A DNA stretch of 64,000 bases from contig JACRAM010000054.1 in the NCBI GenBank assembly GCA_016213405.1, positions 21,998 through 85,997 on the forward strand. Direction: 5' to 3'. Shown in pieces: positions 62,801-64,000 of the stretch. Both the position numbers and the translations under genes were made by a program. The notes under the pieces were generated by a model, which did no database searches, was not told the DNA's origin, and worked only from the letters and a program-made list of their open reading frames with translations. Origin of the DNA: Bacteroidota bacterium (GTDB taxonomy: Bacteria > Bacteroidota > Bacteroidia > Palsa-948). Numbering within the stretch: the first letter of the stretch is position 1; every line of letters starts with the position of its first letter.

Positions 62801-63219
62801 TTTATATCTTCATAAATGCATTTCACTTCGTTGTGGCTGAGAGAATTTTTTCTTTCAGGGTCGTGCTGAAACCGGGTGAAGCGGTTAAGAACAGGGTTAA
62901 ACGCATTCAATCCTCCACCGCTGGTGCCAATCCAGATGGTTCCTTTTCTGTCTTCATACAAACATTCAATATAATTGCTGGAAAGGGAGTTGGAATCGGA
63001 AGGATCGTTCTTGTAAACAATCATTTCATATCCGTTATATTTGTTCAGACCATCCTGAGTGCCAAACCACATGTATCCTTTGCTGTCCTGCAAAATGCAA
63101 TTGACTGATGCCTGTGAAAGCCCCTCATCGGAACCGATGCGCGAGAATTTTACATCCTGAGAGAAACAGAAAAGAGAAAACAGAAGGCAGAAGACAGAAG
63201 ACAGAAAAACTTTTTTCAT
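59884..63219 (-). CDS. Two-component-propeller sensor with SpoIIE-type PP2C phosphatase
   Basis: The 1111-aa protein has a signal peptide, about fourteen propeller repeats (WIGTSDGGLNMLD, WVGTTYGLNSFNG), a Y_Y_Y domain (about 690-760), one membrane helix (AFYAFSVLFSIAFVFGFI), a coiled coil, and a C-terminal SpoIIE/PP2C domain with DCTGHGVPGAFMS, SDGYADQFGG and DDVLVIGI. It should sense an envelope signal and dephosphorylate a partner, most likely SiaC nearby. Both the signal peptide (SSVFCLLFSLFCFSQ) and a loop in the phosphatase domain (NPQLRTPNSQLQTQ, 60241-60285) are repeat-encoded. Confidence 0.92.
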   Translation of the reverse strand: MKKVFLSSVFCLLFSLFCFSQDVKFSRIGSDEGLSQASVNCILQDSKGYMWFGTQDGLNKYNGYEMIVYKNDPSDSNSLSSNYIECLYEDRKGTIWIGTSGGGLNAFNPVLNRFTRFQHDPERKNSLSHNEVKCIYEDIKGTYWVGTTYGLNSFNGKTNEFKTFIHKEEDTLSLNGFKVQVIFEDKKKNLWIGTYDGGLNLFDREKETFHWYIDNSAGEDVEFFNRVKDIAQDESDILWIATDNGGLVSFNPSTKKFLQRLIHDKSNVENSISDNRVFSLCTDTKDVLWLGTKSGGVSCYNKQMRSFASYRHNEYDFQSLSNDEVNCVYRDREGNIWIGTEAGGVSVYFPNAARFKHYHRDMSNENSFLSNTIMSILQDSEGLIWVGTSQGGITTIDRLNHKFNVTGKENALSTAKNNSVLSLFEDKDGLIWVGTQGGGVNVLDKKTGKTEHVIDGGAAIRIVQGHGNIIWIGIFGSTGLYAYDKTSKNLTKYSTEEGLSSNRIYCVHEDKDRKVWIGTSDGGLNMLDFNTGKIKIYQHQDASNSISSNKVYCLYDDRKGNMWIGTSNGLNKFEIKSQTFTQYYEKDGLPNSSIAGIQGDKRGNLWISTNKGLTRFNPNIENKEGSAFKNFSTYDGLQGDEFNQGAYFQNKKTGEMFFGGINGFNSFYPDNISSNNHIPAVYITSFKKFGKEVTLDSAISDKKFIELSFRDNFISFEFVALDYNFPAKNKYSYTMDGLDNDWSPPSTRRYVSYTNLPGGNYVFRVKGSNSDGLWNDEGVAIYITIVPPWWKTNAFYAFSVLFSIAFVFGFIRYRTASIQKEKKILEQKVAERTAELAQKNFDITSSIQYAKRIQDAILPTKDQIQKHFPESFVLFKPKDIVSGDFYWFGEKNGRKIAACVDCTGHGVPGAFMSMIGTNLLNQIILENGMTEPAAILSSLNQGVRSALKQGEQTDIETTDGMDIALVSVEFGEGGSEKNNPQLRTPNSQLQTQVQFSSALRHLIIISDNKLEKIDGNKFPIGGAQLDTERIFTNHLKFLKKGDTVYMFSDGYADQFGGEKGKKFMIKRLHQMLVSFSVLPMPEQKVLLEKELETWKGNHSQVDDVLVIGIRI

Positions 63220-63281
63220 TTCGTATTTTTCATACAGTTTAGTTTCCTGAGAACCGCTGGCAGATTCGTTGAATTGGGAAA

Positions 63282-63289
63282 CAAATTTA
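63282..63289 (-). promoter_or_regulatory. -7 element TAAATTTG for the sensor gene
   Basis: It fits TAnnTTTG on the minus strand, 63 nt from the start. Confidence 0.4.
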
Positions 63290-63310
63290 ATAAAAGAAAG
63301 AAAGTAAATT

Positions 63311-63769
63311 TCAAATTCTTTTTATGCTGAAGATCATATGGGATTTTGCCGAATGCTCAACACTCACAGGGTCGCCTGCCTGAAGTTCATCAAACACAGA
63401 GGCATCAAGAAGAATATCTTCTTTTTTGAATTGCTGGTTGCCGATAGTCAGAATGGCTTTATCGCGTCTAACAATTCTTGTATGTACTATTTTTTTGAAG
63501 GGCGAACGGGTTTCTTTCAGAAATTCTGAAACTTCTCCGAAGTAAATACGACCACAGAGGACAGCGGTGATTCCAACAGCCAGATAAAGCAATGCGAGAC
63601 TTTCAAACTCTTTTGTAAAAAACATAAAGTAAACAAGAACGAAAATTGTGCCGCCAATAATGGATAGGTAAATAAAACTTTTCATCAGCAATCTTTTTCT
63701 AAGGATGGACACAAGTCGTCTTTTTTCTTCCGAAGTAAAATTTTCAACACTGGTATTGGGAGAAGGCAT
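63311..63769 (-). CDS. Small membrane protein of unknown function
   Basis: Not recognised. The 152-aa protein has two membrane helices (about 32-50, IYLSIIGGTIFVLVYFMFF; 56-72, LALLYLAVGITAVLCGRIYF) and a basic cytosolic C-terminal part with QFKKEDILLDASVFDELQAG. It is probably in the inner membrane. It is upstream of the sensor gene on the same strand with a 90-bp gap. Confidence 0.7.
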   Translation of the reverse strand: MPSPNTSVENFTSEEKRRLVSILRKRLLMKSFIYLSIIGGTIFVLVYFMFFTKEFESLALLYLAVGITAVLCGRIYFGEVSEFLKETRSPFKKIVHTRIVRRDKAILTIGNQQFKKEDILLDASVFDELQAGDPVSVEHSAKSHMIFSIKRI

Positions 63770-63888
63770 ATAGCGAAGTTAGAAATTTGTTTCAGGTTCC
63801 ATGCTCAGGTTGAATGCAAAACTCTTTTCATACCTTCGCCTTTGTATTTTTCATCCAAGTAACTGATGTTACGCAGAAAAGCAATTAA

Positions 63889-64000
63889 TCCCGTAGGATA
63901 ATCTGTTCGTTACAAGTTTATGTCTACAACAATCATATCCAACGGGATTAACCGCAGAGAACACAGAGAAAACAACACGCGGAGAGCCGCAGAGAAAATG
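63889..64000. repeat. Palindrome and CCGCAGAGA words at the window end
   Basis: TTAATCCCGTAGGATA and TATCCAACGGGATTAA are inverted with a 33-bp loop, the extended fourth copy of the CCGTAGG hairpin. CCGCAGAGAACACAGAGAAAA words, like those at 32470-32645, follow. The element continues past the end of the window. Confidence 0.75.

Noticed and set aside
1..64000. Insertion sequences, prophage, integrons, rRNA and tRNA genes
   Set aside because: No transposase, integrase, phage structural gene or recognisable RNA gene was found on either strand by reading.

Overview
The window is a gene-dense chromosomal segment of a Bacteroidota bacterium. The evidence is type IX secretion (T9SS) C-terminal signals of type A and type B, SprB-like repeats, a TonB receptor with an N-terminal carboxypeptidase-like domain, bacillithiol synthesis (BshA), DUF5606, and many promoter-like TAnnTTTG -7 elements close to start codons. 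The order cannot be fixed from sequence alone. No rRNA, tRNA, transposase, phage gene or CRISPR array was seen.

Layout. 1-4.6 kb: polyhydroxyalkanoate genes (phasin-like, phaC, phaB) and a metallo-beta-lactamase-fold hydrolase. 4.6-8.8 kb: CPA2 antiporter with a tandem UspA, DUF5606, MacB-like permease. 8.8-12 kb: repeat-rich stretch with a 12-unit 21-bp array, a small 121-aa gene, a secreted protein, a T9SS-tail remnant and a (GA)n tract. 12-15 kb: prfC and the rpsF-rpsR-rplI operon. 15-23.6 kb: TonB receptor, two envelope proteins, bshA, a GH3/serine-hydrolase fusion. 23.7-34.4 kb: the most unusual region. It has a large usher-like outer-membrane protein, two pilin-like secreted proteins plus a truncated third, a T9SS adhesin, a DUF2442/DUF4160 pair inside a local tandem duplication, and, divergently, a PapD/DUF916-like chaperone candidate. 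34.4-43 kb: MORN-repeat protein, polyprenyl sugar transferase, lipoprotein, Gfo/Idh oxidoreductase, pcm, an envelope protein and an unknown helical protein. 43-48.5 kb: three T9SS cargo genes. 48.5-57.4 kb: smpB, YD-like repeat protein, EamA transporter, a DtxR/Nramp-Usp/outer-membrane metal module with a palindromic operator, priA. 57.4-64 kb: a SiaABC-like partner-switching set (PP2C phosphatase, SiaB kinase-like, SiaC) with lipoprotein and membrane genes between.

Three kinds of repeat cut across the gene map. First, most intergenic gaps hold imperfect hairpins whose arms are 2-4 copies of a short word of about 7-14 bp that is private to each locus; many signal peptides and some loops in genes are encoded by the same kind of sequence. 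Second, GC-rich palindromic elements (CCCCTTCGGGG-type, single or paired hairpins) lie in frame inside at least five genes, including prfC and pcm, much as Rickettsia palindromic elements do. Third, four copies of a CCCCGTAGGA/TCCAACGGGG hairpin share one conserved internal mismatch.

The best candidate for an undescribed system is the chaperone/usher/pilin-like locus with its T9SS adhesin. The repeat families that have been absorbed into coding sequence are the second.
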